Shown: positions 9,160 through 18,790 of the stretch, piece by piece
Numbering within the stretch: the stretch's first letter is position 1
How the letters are laid out: each line of letters begins with the position of its first letter
Assembly (NCBI GenBank): GCA_963556195.1
Contig: OY744525.1
Coordinates: forward strand, 74,234,479-74,298,478
Direction: 5' to 3'
DNA length: 64,000 nt
Source: Sepiola atlantica
Taxonomy: Eukaryota > Mollusca > Cephalopoda > Sepiida > Sepiolidae
Made by a program: the position numbers and the translations under genes
The notes under the pieces: model-generated
Told to the model about the DNA's origin: nothing
Seen by the model: the letters and a program-made list of their open reading frames with translations, nothing else
Database searches by the model: none

Positions 9160-9256
9160 TTAATTTTACCTACATACGCCGGCGTTTCAAGCTTTACCTC
9201 TAATCAGTGTAGAAAGTGAAAATTTCAGACGATCACAGAGCCAACCAAGACTCCCC
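9160..9256 (-). mobile_element. SINE copy, head truncated by (TA)n
   Basis: The same family as 8800-8960, sharing GGCGTTTCAAGCTTT and ATCAGTGTAGRAAGTG. The tRNA-like part is cut after about 40 nt by the TA tract at 9257. Confidence 0.65.
9169..9213 (-). ncRNA. Hammerhead ribozyme, core mutated
   Basis: Minus strand: stem I TCTACA/TGTAGG, core reads CTGATTA (the conserved G8 is T), stem II decayed, GAAA present, stem III ACG-CCGG-CGT intact, cleavage after A. Probably inactive. It lies 356 bp from, and in the same orientation as, the copy at 8813. Confidence 0.65.
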
Positions 9257-9280
9257 ATATATATATATATATATATATAT
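9257..9280. repeat. (TA)n microsatellite
   Basis: 24 bp of TA, cutting the SINE head. Confidence 0.94.
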
Positions 9281-9339
9281 ACATAGCTATATGTACATAT
9301 GTTTATTTATATGTATATATATGCATACCAGTTGCGGGA

Positions 9340-9643
9340 CCGTGATATTGTGAAGCTCAATATGGAGGCTGTGGACATCAACACAGAGTCCTGGGAAAAC
9401 CTGGCAGCCAATAGGAGAGGAAAACTCACCATGCACCTCAAATCAGGAGAGAAGAAGCTGACACGAGTTTCCACAGAGAGGCGGGCTCGCAGAAAGCAAA
9501 GCGTTGGCTCCAGTGGACCAGAGACAGAACACACGTGCGACATTTGCTGCAGAGGCTGTAACTTCTGCATCGGCCTCTACAGCCACAGACGTCGATGCGC
9601 CAGCCAAACAGACAACTGGGATGCTACTCATGGTCAACTCTGA
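9340..9643 (+). pseudogene. LINE ORF2 C-terminus with zinc-knuckle end
   Basis: An open frame (whole frame 9299-9643; the first residues are translated repeat) encodes QLRDRDIVKLNMEAVDI, WENLAANRRGK, then a basic stretch ERRARRKQ, and ends with HTCDICCRGCNFCIGLYSHR and RRC. That last part is a C2H2-like knuckle (C-x2-C, then H-x4-C), which caps the C-terminus of one group of metazoan non-LTR reverse transcriptases and may bind nucleic acid. The RT itself is absent, so this is a 5'-truncated but relatively young copy: no stops in over 100 codons. The stop at 9641 is probably the native one. Confidence 0.75.
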
Positions 9644-9686
9644 CCGATAGAAGCCTATTGTATATGCATATACAAATTGAAACAAA

Positions 9687-10077
9687 ATTCAATTTATTAT
9701 TTCAAGTATGGTAAAAAGTAAAACTTATTTTCCTTTGATCGCGTAAGTGAGGTTTACTGAATAATTTATATTATTTAACTAATTCATACACTATCATACA
9801 CTTATATATATATATATTTAGGCAAACATTATTAAATAACACGGAGTGGTTTTGTTTGATGCGACTTTTTTTTTTTTTTTCAATTTCCGAATTGTCCATC
9901 TAATGTTTCGGTCAAATTGATGTAAATATGATCCATGGGTTTCTTGTTCAATTCTTTTGTCTTTTTTGCAAGTACTTTCGATTTGAATCGTCAAATCATC
10001 TTCAGGCGGTATTAGTTTTAGTGTCTTTACAAATTATGACTTTACTGTTGTGCTCATTTTTGAATTATAACTACAAT
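9687..10077. mobile_element. Left inverted arm of a PLE (pairs with 11213-11625)
   Basis: About 390 bp repeat in inverted orientation at 11213-11625. Landmarks: AATTTATTATTTCAAGTATG, GGTTTACTGAATAATTTA, AACACGGAGTGGTTTTG, ATGATCCATGGGTTTC and GAGCAC/GTGCTC near the inner edge. A TA tract interrupts the equivalent position of both arms (short at 9805, long at 11453). This pseudo-LTR-like arm contains an outward hammerhead. Confidence 0.8.
9967..10009 (-). ncRNA. Hammerhead ribozyme motif (PLE type), left arm
   Basis: Minus strand: CGC, core CTGAAGA, stem II GATTTG-ACGATT-CAAATC (6 bp, preceded by one extra T), GAAA, palindromic stem III AGTACT, cleavage after T, then GC pairing back to CGC. 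It reads outward from the PLE body. Confidence 0.75.
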
Positions 10078-10118
10078 AAAAAAACTACAAGATACTTTTC
10101 AAAATAATTCAGTTCTTA

Positions 10119-11011
10119 AATTCACTCATGAGCTTAATGTTAACAATAAAATTCCGTTTTTAGATGTTCTCATTGACTCCAACAGTGATGCATTCATCAC
10201 CTCTCCCTATAAAAAACCTACATCTATTAACACCTGTATTTTAAGTTTTAAAAGTGAATGCCCATGTAGATATAAAATTGCTATGGTCAAAAATCTATTA
10301 AACCATGCAAAATTAATCTCCTCATCCAAAAAATATTTTTTAATGAATTAAAAAACATAAAGCAAGTCCTAATTAATAATCAATTTCCCAATTATATGGT
10401 TGATGAACAAATAAAATTAATGATTAGAAATTTAGATAATCCTACTAATAATAAGCTAAATAATTCCCACTACATAAATCTATTCTATTGTAACCAAATG
10501 CATCCAAACTTTAAATTGGATGAAAAAACTCTTAAAAATATAATACATCGCTATATATCCCCCACCAATTCTGATGATAAAATACGATTTATCATTTATT
10601 ATAAAAAAATGAAAACATCAAACTATGTTGTTAAAAATAACACTTCTCAAACCCAAAATACATTAGGAAGAACCAATGTAATATATCAGTTCCAATGCCC
10701 TATGAGAGAATGTATCTCCGACAACAATAAAAAAAACTAATTCTTACATAGGTTTCACTTCCACAACACTATCCCTAAGACTCACCCTACATCTCTCCGA
10801 CACTAGCTCTATATGCCAACACCTAAAAAAACATAATTGCACCCCCTCCCAATATAGAAACATCCTTGTTAACAATACCAAAATAATACACCACGACACC
10901 AATATCAAAAAATTAAAAATACTCGAAGCCCTCTACATAAAAAATAAACATCCCACAATTAATAATGTCAATTATGAAACTAGTCGCAACATTTTAAAGT
11001 GTCTAGCATAA
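10119..11011 (+). pseudogene. Penelope-like element: RT C-terminus and GIY-YIG endonuclease
   Basis: From 10119 the sequence reads NNKIPFLDVLIDS, then SPYKKPTSINTC and AMVKNLLNHAK, which are conserved PLE blocks just after the RT palm. After a frame change it continues in the open frame 10396-10740. A linker leads to GRTNVIYQFQCPMREC, the Cys-containing entry to the GIY-YIG nuclease. A run of A near 10730-10738 breaks the frame; in the next frame NSYIGFTSTTLSLRL supplies the YIG motif and the catalytic-type Arg, followed by SICQHLKKH and a terminal EALYIKNKHP. The stop is at 11009. Known: PLEs encode RT plus GIY-YIG and prime at exposed 3' ends. This copy has at least two frameshifts and no RT catalytic domain. 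Confidence 0.82.
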
Positions 11012-11266
11012 TAATTAACATTACCAAATTCTTAGCCATTAGGTAGTTATGCGTTTGAATTGTATGCACTTTCTTTAACGTCATCAATTTCTTAACGGTT
11101 TAAACAGTCAAACTTTTAAATCTCTCATATGTGTAGAACGCCATCACGCTCTCATGTACATTTCAACTTTACAGACGCTTTTTTCAAATTATAAATTACT
11201 TGCCGTTATAATTCAAAAATGAGCACAACAGTAAAGTCATAATTTGTAAAAACACTAAAACTAATA

Positions 11267-11309
11267 CCGCCTGAAGATGATTTGACGATTCAAATCGAAA
11301 GTACTTGCA
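11267..11309 (+). ncRNA. Hammerhead ribozyme motif (PLE type), right arm
   Basis: Core CTGAAGA at 11271-11277, stem II GATTTG/CAAATC, GAAA at 11297-11300, stem III AGTACT, predicted cleavage between 11306 and 11307, GC/GC start of stem I. Mirror image of the copy at 9967. Confidence 0.75.
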
Positions 11310-11449
11310 AAAAAGAAAAAAGAATGGAACTAGAAACCCATGGATCATATTTACATCAATTTGACCGAAACATTAGATGGACAATTCGGAAATTGAAAAA
11401 AAAAAAAAGTCGCATCAAACAAAACCACTCCGTGTTATTTAATAATGTT

Positions 11450-11452
<3 letters not shown>

Positions 11453-11503
<51 letters not shown>
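11453..11503. repeat. (TA)n microsatellite
   Basis: 51 bp of TA splitting the right PLE arm after the VLFNNVC codons. Confidence 0.97.
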
Positions 11504-11507
<4 letters not shown>

Positions 11508-11625
11508 GTATGAATGTGTATGAATTAGTTAAATAATATAAATTATTCAGTAAACCTCATTTAAGCGATCAAAGGAAAATAAGTTTTACTTTTTACCATA
11601 CTTGAAATAATAAATTGAACTTTGA

Positions 11626-12164
11626 AATGTGTGTAATCAGCTTTATATGAACTCTTATTTCTGAGATTTGATTTAAATGCAATTTTAAATCCAAATAAAC
11701 ACACCCTGATACATACCAATATATATAGAGAGGTATATAAATAATATATAAAAAGTTCAATAATTTATTTAAAAATCGACTGGAAAAATCTCACTTGAGC
11801 TATCTATACAAATTTTTTCCAACTTGCAGGAAAAAGAAAGCTCGATAGTTCTTCATGCGATGAAATAGAGCTTAATATATGAGTGGATTTAAAATGCATT
11901 TAAATCAAGTTTCTGTCTTGTAGGCCGGTTAACGGAAATCCTTTTATTTATTAAAAGACTGACTCAAGGCAAAATACGAACTGAAAATAATCACTTTTCC
12001 CTAAGAGTTGCTTCTCTTCAAAAAAGCATGAAACCACCAAGAAGCAAGCAATAAAACAAAAAAACAAATACAGACAAACAGATGATAAAGTAATCACAAG
12101 TATTATAAAAAAAGCCAGCTTACAGGACTCTTTACTTCTGAAACTTGATTTAAAGCCATTAAAA

Positions 12165-12167
<3 letters not shown>
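11626..12167. other. No gene recognised
   Basis: Two similar short stretches (about 11640-11700 and 12110-12165, both with TTCTGARACTTGATTTAAA words) suggest a degraded repeat. No coding evidence. Confidence 0.45.

Positions 12168-12223
<56 letters not shown>
12168..12223. repeat. (TA)n microsatellite
   Basis: 56 bp of TA at the left edge of the next foldback. Confidence 0.97.
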
Positions 12224-12225
<2 letters not shown>

Positions 12226-12603
12226 GGTTGAACAGGAGTGCCAACTTCTGTTTATTCCTTTTGTGATCCAATCTTTCTATTCGTCGAACGATAGATCTTG
12301 TACTATTAACCATGGAATGTAGGAAATCTCCATATTTGTTATGAGGGGTGCAAAGGCGTGTTGCTGTTGAATGTTTTTTATATTTTTAATCACAGGGAAA
12401 CGTCTTCTTAATAAATTCACCAATTTTATTTTGCATTGATCAATCATCCGCCTGAAGACGACCAATGATGGTCGAAAACGTTTGCGTCAAATATGGAGAT
12501 TTCCTACACTCCATGGTTAATAGTACAAGATCTATCGTTCGACGAATAGAAAGATTGGATCACAAAAGGAATAAACAGAAGTTGGCACTCCTGTTCAACC
12601 AGA
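12223..12603. mobile_element. PLE terminal foldback with central hammerhead
   Basis: Arms 12223-12337 and 12488-12603 are inverted copies with few differences. Each arm encodes KYGDFLHSMV, then RSIVRRIERLDHKRNKQKL and LLFNQICIKEGMLPNYT on the right. That is the conserved pol start that follows hammerheads in this element group. The 150-bp centre holds one hammerhead next to the right arm, and the matching left hammerhead is missing. Both ends abut (TA)n. Confidence 0.75.
12449..12486 (+). ncRNA. Hammerhead ribozyme motif (PLE type)
   Basis: Stem I CGC/GCG, core CTGAAGA (12452-12458), stem II GACC-AATGAT-GGTC with one extra C at the base, GAAA (12474-12477), palindromic stem III AACGTT, cleavage after T12483. 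Confidence 0.75.
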
Positions 12604-12635
12604 TATGTATAAAAGAAGGAATGTTGCCTAATTAT

Positions 12636-12638
<3 letters not shown>

Positions 12639-12703
<65 letters not shown>
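12639..12703. repeat. (TA)n microsatellite
   Basis: 65 bp of TA between two foldbacks. Confidence 0.97.
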
Positions 12704-12704
<1 letters not shown>

Positions 12705-12705
<1 letters not shown>

Positions 12706-12926
12706 AAGTTGTGTTTGAAGGCTATGACAATGCAGTTTGGTAGAAAAACCACTGTTAGATGCGAGACAAGGCAAACAGAATAAATGACTATATTGAAAGG
12801 TTTCAATAATTTTCGATTAACGATTCAAACCTTTCAGTATTGTTATTTATTCTGTTTACCTTGTCTCGTATCCAACGGTATTTTCCTCCCAAACTGCATT
12901 GCCATAGCTTTCAAACACAACATCCT

Positions 12927-12928
<2 letters not shown>
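12705..12928. mobile_element. Foldback with decayed hammerhead at the loop
   Basis: Arms about 12709-12805 and 12824-12928 are inverted (GTGTTTGAAGGCTATG against CATAGCTTTCAAACAC; GAGACAAGG against CCTTGTCTC). At the loop, the minus strand reads CTGAAAG, then GATT-CGTT-AATC, then GAAA, so the CUGANGA box is altered while stem II and GAAA remain. Both outer edges abut (TA)n. Confidence 0.65.

Positions 12929-12930
<2 letters not shown>

Positions 12931-12987
<57 letters not shown>
12931..12987. repeat. (TA)n microsatellite
   Basis: 57 bp of TA. Confidence 0.97.
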
Positions 12988-12993
<6 letters not shown>

Positions 12994-13009
12994 TTATAAT
13001 AATATAATT

Positions 13010-13298
13010 GACTGCGGTCAAGGCAGGAGGTGGTGATGATGTCAGGCGGGCGGGCGCGCATAGGCAGGCAAGCGAGCGAGCGGACAGTCAGCATCTCGGG
13101 TAACCGAGGAGAGATAACGTGCATGTAGCGCGTTCTCGTAAGTGACTCCTCGGTCCGATTATTTAATTTTCTCTGATGAGAAGAAATGTTTTCTTTGAAA
13201 ATCCATGGATTAAGGATATGAGGCTCCTTGCTCTGAACTTTTGATGTTTTTAATAAATATTTTATCTTTACAATGTTTTATTTTCATCTTTTACCTCT

Positions 13299-13301
<3 letters not shown>
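13010..13301. other. No gene; short GC-rich patch
   Basis: 13035-13130 is unusually GC-rich (runs of GCGGGCGGGCG and CGAGCGAGCG) in otherwise AT-rich DNA. No frame or motif is recognised. Confidence 0.4.

Positions 13302-13332
<31 letters not shown>
13302..13332. repeat. (TA)n microsatellite
   Basis: 31 bp of TA. Confidence 0.95.
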
Positions 13333-13337
<5 letters not shown>

Positions 13338-13430
13338 ATAGTCATTTTCGTCATTGACACGGCTAAAAAGATATATTCACCATACAGATCGTTGATAAAT
13401 AAAAAAACTCAGACAATGATAATACTCAGT

Positions 13431-13434
<4 letters not shown>

Positions 13435-13486
<52 letters not shown>
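13435..13486. repeat. (TA)n microsatellite
   Basis: 52 bp of TA. Confidence 0.97.
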
Positions 13487-13489
<3 letters not shown>

Positions 13490-13580
13490 ACATGTTTTGT
13501 GTTAGTTTCTGTAGATGTAAATCCGTTGAAACTCAAGTGTTTATAAAAAGTGCTCAATAACAAGTAGAGCTGTTTTTAGT
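13490..13580 (+). repeat. Dispersed repeat B next to (TA)n
   Basis: GTTTATAAAAAGTGCTCAAT followed by AAGTAGAGCT recurs at 22530-22570 (GTTTATAAAAAGTGATCAAT) and inverted near 43150-43190. All three copies lie beside a TA tract. Confidence 0.6.
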
Positions 13581-13639
13581 ATAAATGTTTATTTTTTATT
13601 TTTATTTTATTTTTTTTAAATAAAAATTTATACTTATAT

Positions 13640-13830
13640 ATATATACACTTATCCACAGACACGTGTTTAGTCTTTTTAAGACTCATCAGTGCAGCTAGT
13701 AGACACAGCTAGCACACCAACCCTAAAATTTGAACCCCATACTTTAGTCACTACCTATAATGACAGCCGAAAGGCTCTACTCTCTAAACTAACCTGTTGA
13801 TAAATGGAAGATATATACACCACTTATAAA
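13640..13830 (-). mobile_element. SINE: tRNA-like head plus hammerhead
   Basis: On the minus strand the head near 13800-13730 has GGGGTTCAAATTTT as a B-box-like element and ends in a short linker before the hammerhead at 13696-13653. The tail reaches the short TATATATATA at 13637. Confidence 0.65.
13653..13696 (-). ncRNA. Hammerhead ribozyme, G12 substituted
   Basis: Minus strand: stem I GCTGCA with TGTGGA (wobbles), CTGATGA, stem II GTCTT-AAA-AAGAC with a proper G-C base, then TAAA instead of GAAA, stem III ACAC/GTGT, cleavage triplet GTC. Loss of G12 should inactivate it. Confidence 0.7.
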
Positions 13831-13866
13831 CGAATGTGTTTATTCATTAGTCTACTTTATTTACAA

Positions 13867-13895
13867 CTAGAATGTACCCGTCGCCCGCCGTTTCC
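13867..13895 (-). mobile_element. Helitron-like 3' terminus
   Basis: Read on the minus strand, a GC-rich imperfect hairpin (CCCGGGGAAACGGCGGG then CGGGT) is followed by CTAG and a T, the CTRR-T ending of Helitrons. The element would extend to the right; its 5' end was not found. Confidence 0.45.
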
Positions 13896-14240
13896 CCGGG
13901 AGAAATGTAAAAGAATGAAATAAAATATGTAAACAGACGACCGAGCGCAAATAGGTCACAACGGATAGTTTTAATGTAAAGAAACAAATGTTGCTTTTAA
14001 ATTGTTGAAAATCTATGTGCTCAAGAAAATGCTTACCTCGGAGTGTAACAAAAGTAGAAATTGTTGGTGCGTTTTTACTGTTATTTTGCTTTATGCCGGG
14101 GTAAAAGATATAGGTGCTTCTACAGAATTTGAACCGAACCGAACCAAACAGACTTTTGCCAAACTAAACTTAAAACTTAGATTAGGATAAGTTTAGGGTT
14201 ATTTTAAGGTCCCCAAAATATCGAAAAACAAACTTAAAAA

Positions 14241-14513
14241 AAACAGTTCTGCTCAAATCCTTTAAAAGTACCAAATTTTTTTTTTTTTTGTAAATAAATA
14301 AAAAATATAATTATTTTTATATTTTGATTCTGTTTTTATTTAGTTTATAAGCAAATTGTTATTAAAAACAGAAAAACAGTTCGGTACAAATTCTGTAGAA
14401 GTACCAAGATTTGTTTTTTTTTTGTCACTAAATAAAAAGTAGAATTATTTTTATATTTTGATTCTTAAGTCTTGTTTTTGTTTAGTTTTTAAGCGAATGG
14501 TTATTGTAATATT
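14241..14513 (+). repeat. Tandem duplication, unit ~132 bp
   Basis: Two diverged units (14241-14373 and 14374-14513). Both start AAACAGTTC and contain poly-T, then TAATTATTTTTATATTTTGA or a close variant, then TTTAGTTTWTAAGC. Confidence 0.75.
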
Positions 14514-15750
14514 TTTTTTAAATATAAGTTTATTTAAATAAAAATAAAGTTGACATTAAATTTAATTAATCCATAAAATATTATTTAGGTCACTCCTACC
14601 TACTTTGTAATCATTACGTGTGCAAGAGGTGTAGTAAATGTAGTGGACAGCTTCTTGCTGGCTGGCAGCAACATGGAAAAAGTTTGTTTTTTACTTCGCA
14701 TTGTAAATGGAAAGTTTTTTTTTGTACTTTTATAAATTAGGTGGGAAGAAAATATGTAAGTACTTACGGGTAATGTACATTTCATCAAATTAAGTCAAAG
14801 TTATGAAAATATCAAAGCGTTCAGCATTATTATGAATGTTGGTTAGTGATCGCTCATTGACTGGTTTGCGAATTTTGAAACCGGTATTTCTGTGTTTTGT
14901 TCTTTGTGAAATAATAGGTCCGCTATGCTAGGCAGTGTTTTGAGGTTTGTGGGGAGGACTTAATTGTTAGCAAGAATATAATTTGCTACCCTCTCTTTGG
15001 TTTACTTAGTTGGGAGAGGCTTACAGGGGGGGACTAATAATAACATTTTTAGAATGGCTTTTAAAAATAATTTTAATCTTCTGGAAGTACGGTCGAAGTT
15101 AGTAAACGACTTAAGTGATGTGTTTCGATGCGTGTGATGCATTATTTTTATAGTCTACTTCAAACTGATTTGGGAGGGGAAAAACGTCTTAACTTTATAT
15201 AGAAGATAACCAGAGAAGATTCAATTATGTTACTGTTAGAATCTTGCTTTACGCTTAAGTGTAAACAATGATTTCCTCCATCAAAGGGCTCCATCCATAG
15301 GGGAGCGTATATACATACTTAAAAAAGAAGTTTGTTTTTTTGTTTGAATATTTGACTCATAGAAATCTATATGTTGAGAGAAAATTGAAATTAGTTTCTA
15401 TAAGGATGAAATTTCTGAAGGAATTCATGACACCATTCAAATTTTCCTCGAATCCTACCTGGGATCCCTAGGGGCCAAATTAGTAACTGGCAAAGATCTA
15501 AGTAAATCAGATAAAAAATGTGCCTTTTGAAAAGACGCAGTCACATGATAAACAGCAAAAACGACACTTCACTTTATTCTGTGAATTCCCCCTCTCTTCA
15601 ATGTCTATCGTCTTTTATTATGTCTTTCTTACGTCTGTATTCCACGAACCTTCTCTGTGAGAAACAAATCTGTGTATACATAAATTCAAGAATTTTTATT
15701 TGAAATTGCGTTTTCCATATATGCCCTCATCTATATAAGCGCCAAATATT
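14514..15750. other. No gene recognised
   Basis: About 1.2 kb of AT-rich DNA with no convincing frame. Frames at 14600-14788(-) and 15518-15703(+) lack motifs. Possibly the interior of the Helitron-like element whose end is at 13867. Confidence 0.4.
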
Positions 15751-15753
15751 TTT

Positions 15754-16052
15754 ATGGTTCCTTAGCCTTTTGGCTACGATCGAAGTGTACTATATGTTCT
15801 CAACATCCCAGCGACCTCAGACGTTATACTATCGGCGAAAATATTGCGCATATATAAGAAAATACAACAATGCAACTGTATATTACAGAATATTAATTTG
15901 TTAGAAGCATTTTATAAAATAAATATGAAAATTAAGAAGACCTAAAATTGTTTCTGGGTGATTGCAGTCTACTATATATACAGTATTTCAAAATGTAATG
16001 TTGTATCACAGATTTAAATAAGCACAACCGATTTTGATGTTAATATAGTTAA
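15754..16052 (+). mobile_element. Repeat headed by U2 snRNA 5' end, copy A
   Basis: 15754-15800 matches the 5' end of U2 snRNA over about 47 nt. The hallmark CCTTTTGGCTAcGATC is followed by AAGTGTAcTATaTGTTCT, i.e. stem-loop I and the branch-site-pairing region with a few substitutions. From 15801 the sequence leaves U2 (no Sm site or later stem-loops) and enters a body of about 250 bp that is also present, after the same U2 breakpoint, at 40802-41056. A shared junction indicates a repeat family rather than two chance pseudogenes. The body is noncoding as far as I can see. Confidence 0.72.
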
Positions 16053-16055
16053 GAT

Positions 16056-17238
16056 TAATGGAAAAAACTTTCACATTCATTCATTTAGAAATAAATGTAA
16101 CCGTCTCTTTGTTAGTACCATTTCTTTATCATTGTTATTTCCCCTGTTTACTTTCGACCCTAGTGTATTCTCGACAGTGTTGCAAATTTAGCAGTTTTCC
16201 CTCTAGATATGAAGATTTTGTTTGGAATCTAGCTAGTAAAATTTGGATCTATCGGCTAGTTTTTTTTTTTTTTTGTAAAATCTGGAGATTTTGTTCGCCA
16301 CCAAGACAACCGAAATTTCGGATTTCACTTTACCTTCCGTATTCATTTCCTCTCTAGTCATCACATGGGACGATTTCTTAAGCTATCTTCCATACACGAT
16401 CTATGCAGAACAGTAGTAGATGTACATTTCAATAAAAATTCAATATTTGAAAATATCCCCGGGATTCCCCGACACTATAAACCCTAATCCATCACGACTT
16501 TATAATTTTTTTGTTAAACTTTACATTTCTCGATGAGTCAGACACACAACTTGTTCATGAATTACGTCCATTGTTTTTTTTTTACATTTAAATTAAATAC
16601 AAATAACATTAAGGTGAAAAATAGCAAATTAAAATAAAAAATATGTATAGAAAACACAAAATATTATATATATTCGTAATATTTTCATATAGGATACGAG
16701 AAGTTACAATCTAGTGGTTTTTTGGAGATTTTGTTGGTTCCTATCTAACGTGTTTTGAAAATCTCAGTTATCAACACTGATTCTTAAGAAAACGCATTCA
16801 ATATGGTGACTGCCTGTTTGTAGAATATACTCCAACACCTGGTAGCTACACAGACGTAAAAATAGAATATAAAATATTCTTATTTTACACTGAGATTAAA
16901 CGTTGTCAATCATACCCAAGTAACCTGATGTACTTGACAAATTATTCTTACACTGAACTTTTTTTTTCTATAACAAAGATGGCTGGACATGGTGTTTCAA
17001 GCTGAGAATCGAAATGTGGTCGCTTGTACAGTAACCAGAAATCTTTCCACAGCGCAATCTTACACACCATGAAAGTAAAAGAAATATTTGTTTTTGTATA
17101 CCTTATCGGTTACCGAGAGAACTCTATTCTAATTACGAAGAATAATATTTTATAATAAGTGGCCTAACATAACGTGAAAGAAGACATATATAAATCTATG
17201 AACGCATATGCAAATAAAAATGTTATTCAGAATACACT

Positions 17239-17240
<2 letters not shown>
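16056..17240. other. No gene recognised
   Basis: AT-rich, with a 99-codon Phe/Leu-rich frame at 16058-16357 that has no motif. No repeat match elsewhere in the window. Confidence 0.45.

Positions 17241-17241
<1 letters not shown>

Positions 17242-17281
<40 letters not shown>
17242..17281. repeat. (TA)n microsatellite
   Basis: 40 bp of TA. Confidence 0.96.
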
Positions 17282-17282
<1 letters not shown>

Positions 17283-17423
17283 CAAATTAATAACAACAAT
17301 AAATAAATAACGGATTCAATTACATCTTATTCTTTTATTTCTCGCAACAAAACTACAGAGCAAAATAATAAAACACCTTAAATAACAACAATAATAGAGA
17401 TCCCCCCCCCCCAAAGAAAAACC

Positions 17424-17625
17424 CTCCCAAAGACGATCGCGAAGATCGAATGCGCTTGAGATGGCAGAAAAAAGAACTCTCAGCACCATACTCCATGAAT
17501 TCAAACTGGAGACACGGAAACTAGCTCACCGAGTCAAAACAATGATCCAGAAAATAACAACACAAGAAAATGTTGTTGTCTTTAATCAAACATGTATAGA
17601 TAACGATTTGCTGTCTATATATTTG
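17424..17625 (+). mobile_element. PLE 5' segment with decayed hammerhead
   Basis: CCAAAGA (for CTGAAGA), GATC-GCGAA-GATC, then GAAT and GCGCTT keep the hammerhead layout with substitutions. Downstream codons read FKLETRKLAHRVKTMIQK, then VVVFNQTCIDNDLLSIYL, the same conserved pol start seen at 12.5 and 8.1 kb. It then stops in AT-rich DNA without an RT domain. Confidence 0.6.
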
Positions 17626-17649
17626 TATATACTGTTTTAATTTTACTTC

Positions 17650-18080
17650 AGTTGAATTTCGCAGAGATACATAGAGATACATAGATATCTGAGTGTTAAA
17701 TCAAGATTCTCCTCTACCTCTCAAACGTTGAGTTAGTAAAGCAGTGAAGAAAACTAATTTTCCTCTCCCTTATTGGCCTCTTAATTATGTTATAGTTTAT
17801 CTTTTCTGCATTTTGCTGGATTCCAGGAACAGAATTCATCTGGTCTGGTGGAGTATCCCGCTAAGTGCTATTACTTGAGGTAACATCACTTGAAGAAGGT
17901 GCACCATTCCTTGTATGAGGTAGTGTATAGCCGTGTCGAGGGGATCTTATTTGGGCTTCGAATACTGTGTTATTTTGAATATTTGGTCAGGGTTTACTTG
18001 TAGGGTGAAGTATCCTCATGTCAGAACCCTTGTACAGAGAGACCGAAAACACTCGAGTATGGTGTCTAGTAAGCAATTCA
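17650..18080 (+). repeat. 430-bp dispersed repeat, copy 1
   Basis: Nearly collinear with 57495-57940. Shared exact words include TCATCTGGTCTGGTGGAGTA, GAGGTAACATCACT, GTCGAGGGGATCTTATTTGG and GGTCAGGGTTTACTTGTAGG. No long frame or terminal repeat is visible; both copies end beside a GT/TG run. The family is unknown. Confidence 0.85.
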
Positions 18081-18552
18081 AACTCTGTGTGTGTGTGTTT
18101 ATGCAATAGTGCCTGTACGTATGCACATATTTATATTGTTGAAGAGTGCATAATATATGTACACTTTAAACACTGAGAGAAGAGAAATATTAATCTATGA
18201 ACATAAACAAATACAAACTTATTTTGTATACATTATATATATATATATATTTGTGCGTGTGCGCGCGCCTCTATGAACATACTAATATTATGGTGCACAA
18301 GATATACAATTTAATCACTGACGGAAAACAAATATTAATCTATGAACATATGGACAAATGCAAACGTTATTTTGTATACATTGTGATGATGTATGTTTTT
18401 ATATATACGCCTATGTTACAAGGATATATAAGTGTATAGATCTATGTTTAATTAAATCTTAGGCTGTGTAAGATGATGTCTATGCTTTGATTAAAGAAAG
18501 AAGGCAAATATTAACCTACGAATATGTACAGAAATGCGATTGCATTTTCACA

Positions 18553-18568
18553 CACTCTCTCTCTCTCC

Positions 18569-18644
<76 letters not shown>
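18553..18644. repeat. (CT)n then (TA)n microsatellite
   Basis: About 74 bp of CT with a few CCT breaks, then 18 bp of TA. It generates spurious SLSL and RERE frames. Confidence 0.96.
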
Positions 18645-18645
<1 letters not shown>

Positions 18646-18659
18646 ACGATAAATATTAC

Positions 18660-18790
18660 GATAAATATTTTTAAATTAAAATCTACATACACATGTGTTT
18701 CATCCTTTCTTCCGGGAATCATCAGTGTAGAGGATGATTGATCTGCCGGTCACACGATTCGAAACCCTCAGACCCAAGTCAGCATTTTTT
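18660..18790 (-). mobile_element. SINE: tRNA-like head plus hammerhead
   Basis: Minus strand: GGGTTTCGAATCGTGTGACC is a B-box-like element, followed about 30 nt later by the hammerhead. The AT-rich tail leads to the (CT/TA)n at 18644. Confidence 0.68.
18682..18731 (-). ncRNA. Hammerhead ribozyme
   Basis: Minus strand: stem I TCTACA/TGTAGA (6 perfect pairs), CTGATGA, stem II TCC/GGA with outer T.T mismatch and a larger loop, GAAA, stem III ACAC-AT-GTGT, cleavage after A. Confidence 0.8.

Larger units (their letters stand above)
11213..11625. mobile_element. Right inverted arm of the same PLE
   Basis: Inverted copy of 9687-10077. After its hammerhead it encodes LETHGSYLHQFDRNIR and a basic stretch, then VLFNNVC, where the (TA)n begins. 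Confidence 0.8.

Noticed and set aside
9307..9685. Minus frames of 80-87 codons
   Set aside because: Antisense shadows of the LINE zinc-knuckle frame.
14241..14513. CRISPR-like repeat
   Set aside because: Two diverged tandem units, no spacers, eukaryotic context. No CRISPR array anywhere.
15754..15800. Functional U2 snRNA gene
   Set aside because: Only the first ~47 nt match; no Sm site or 3' stem-loops.
17401..17412. Poly-C run as a structured element
   Set aside because: Simple homopolymer; several similar runs occur (36660, 37830, 57586).
18487..18741. SLSL and RERE frames
   Set aside because: Translated (CT)n.
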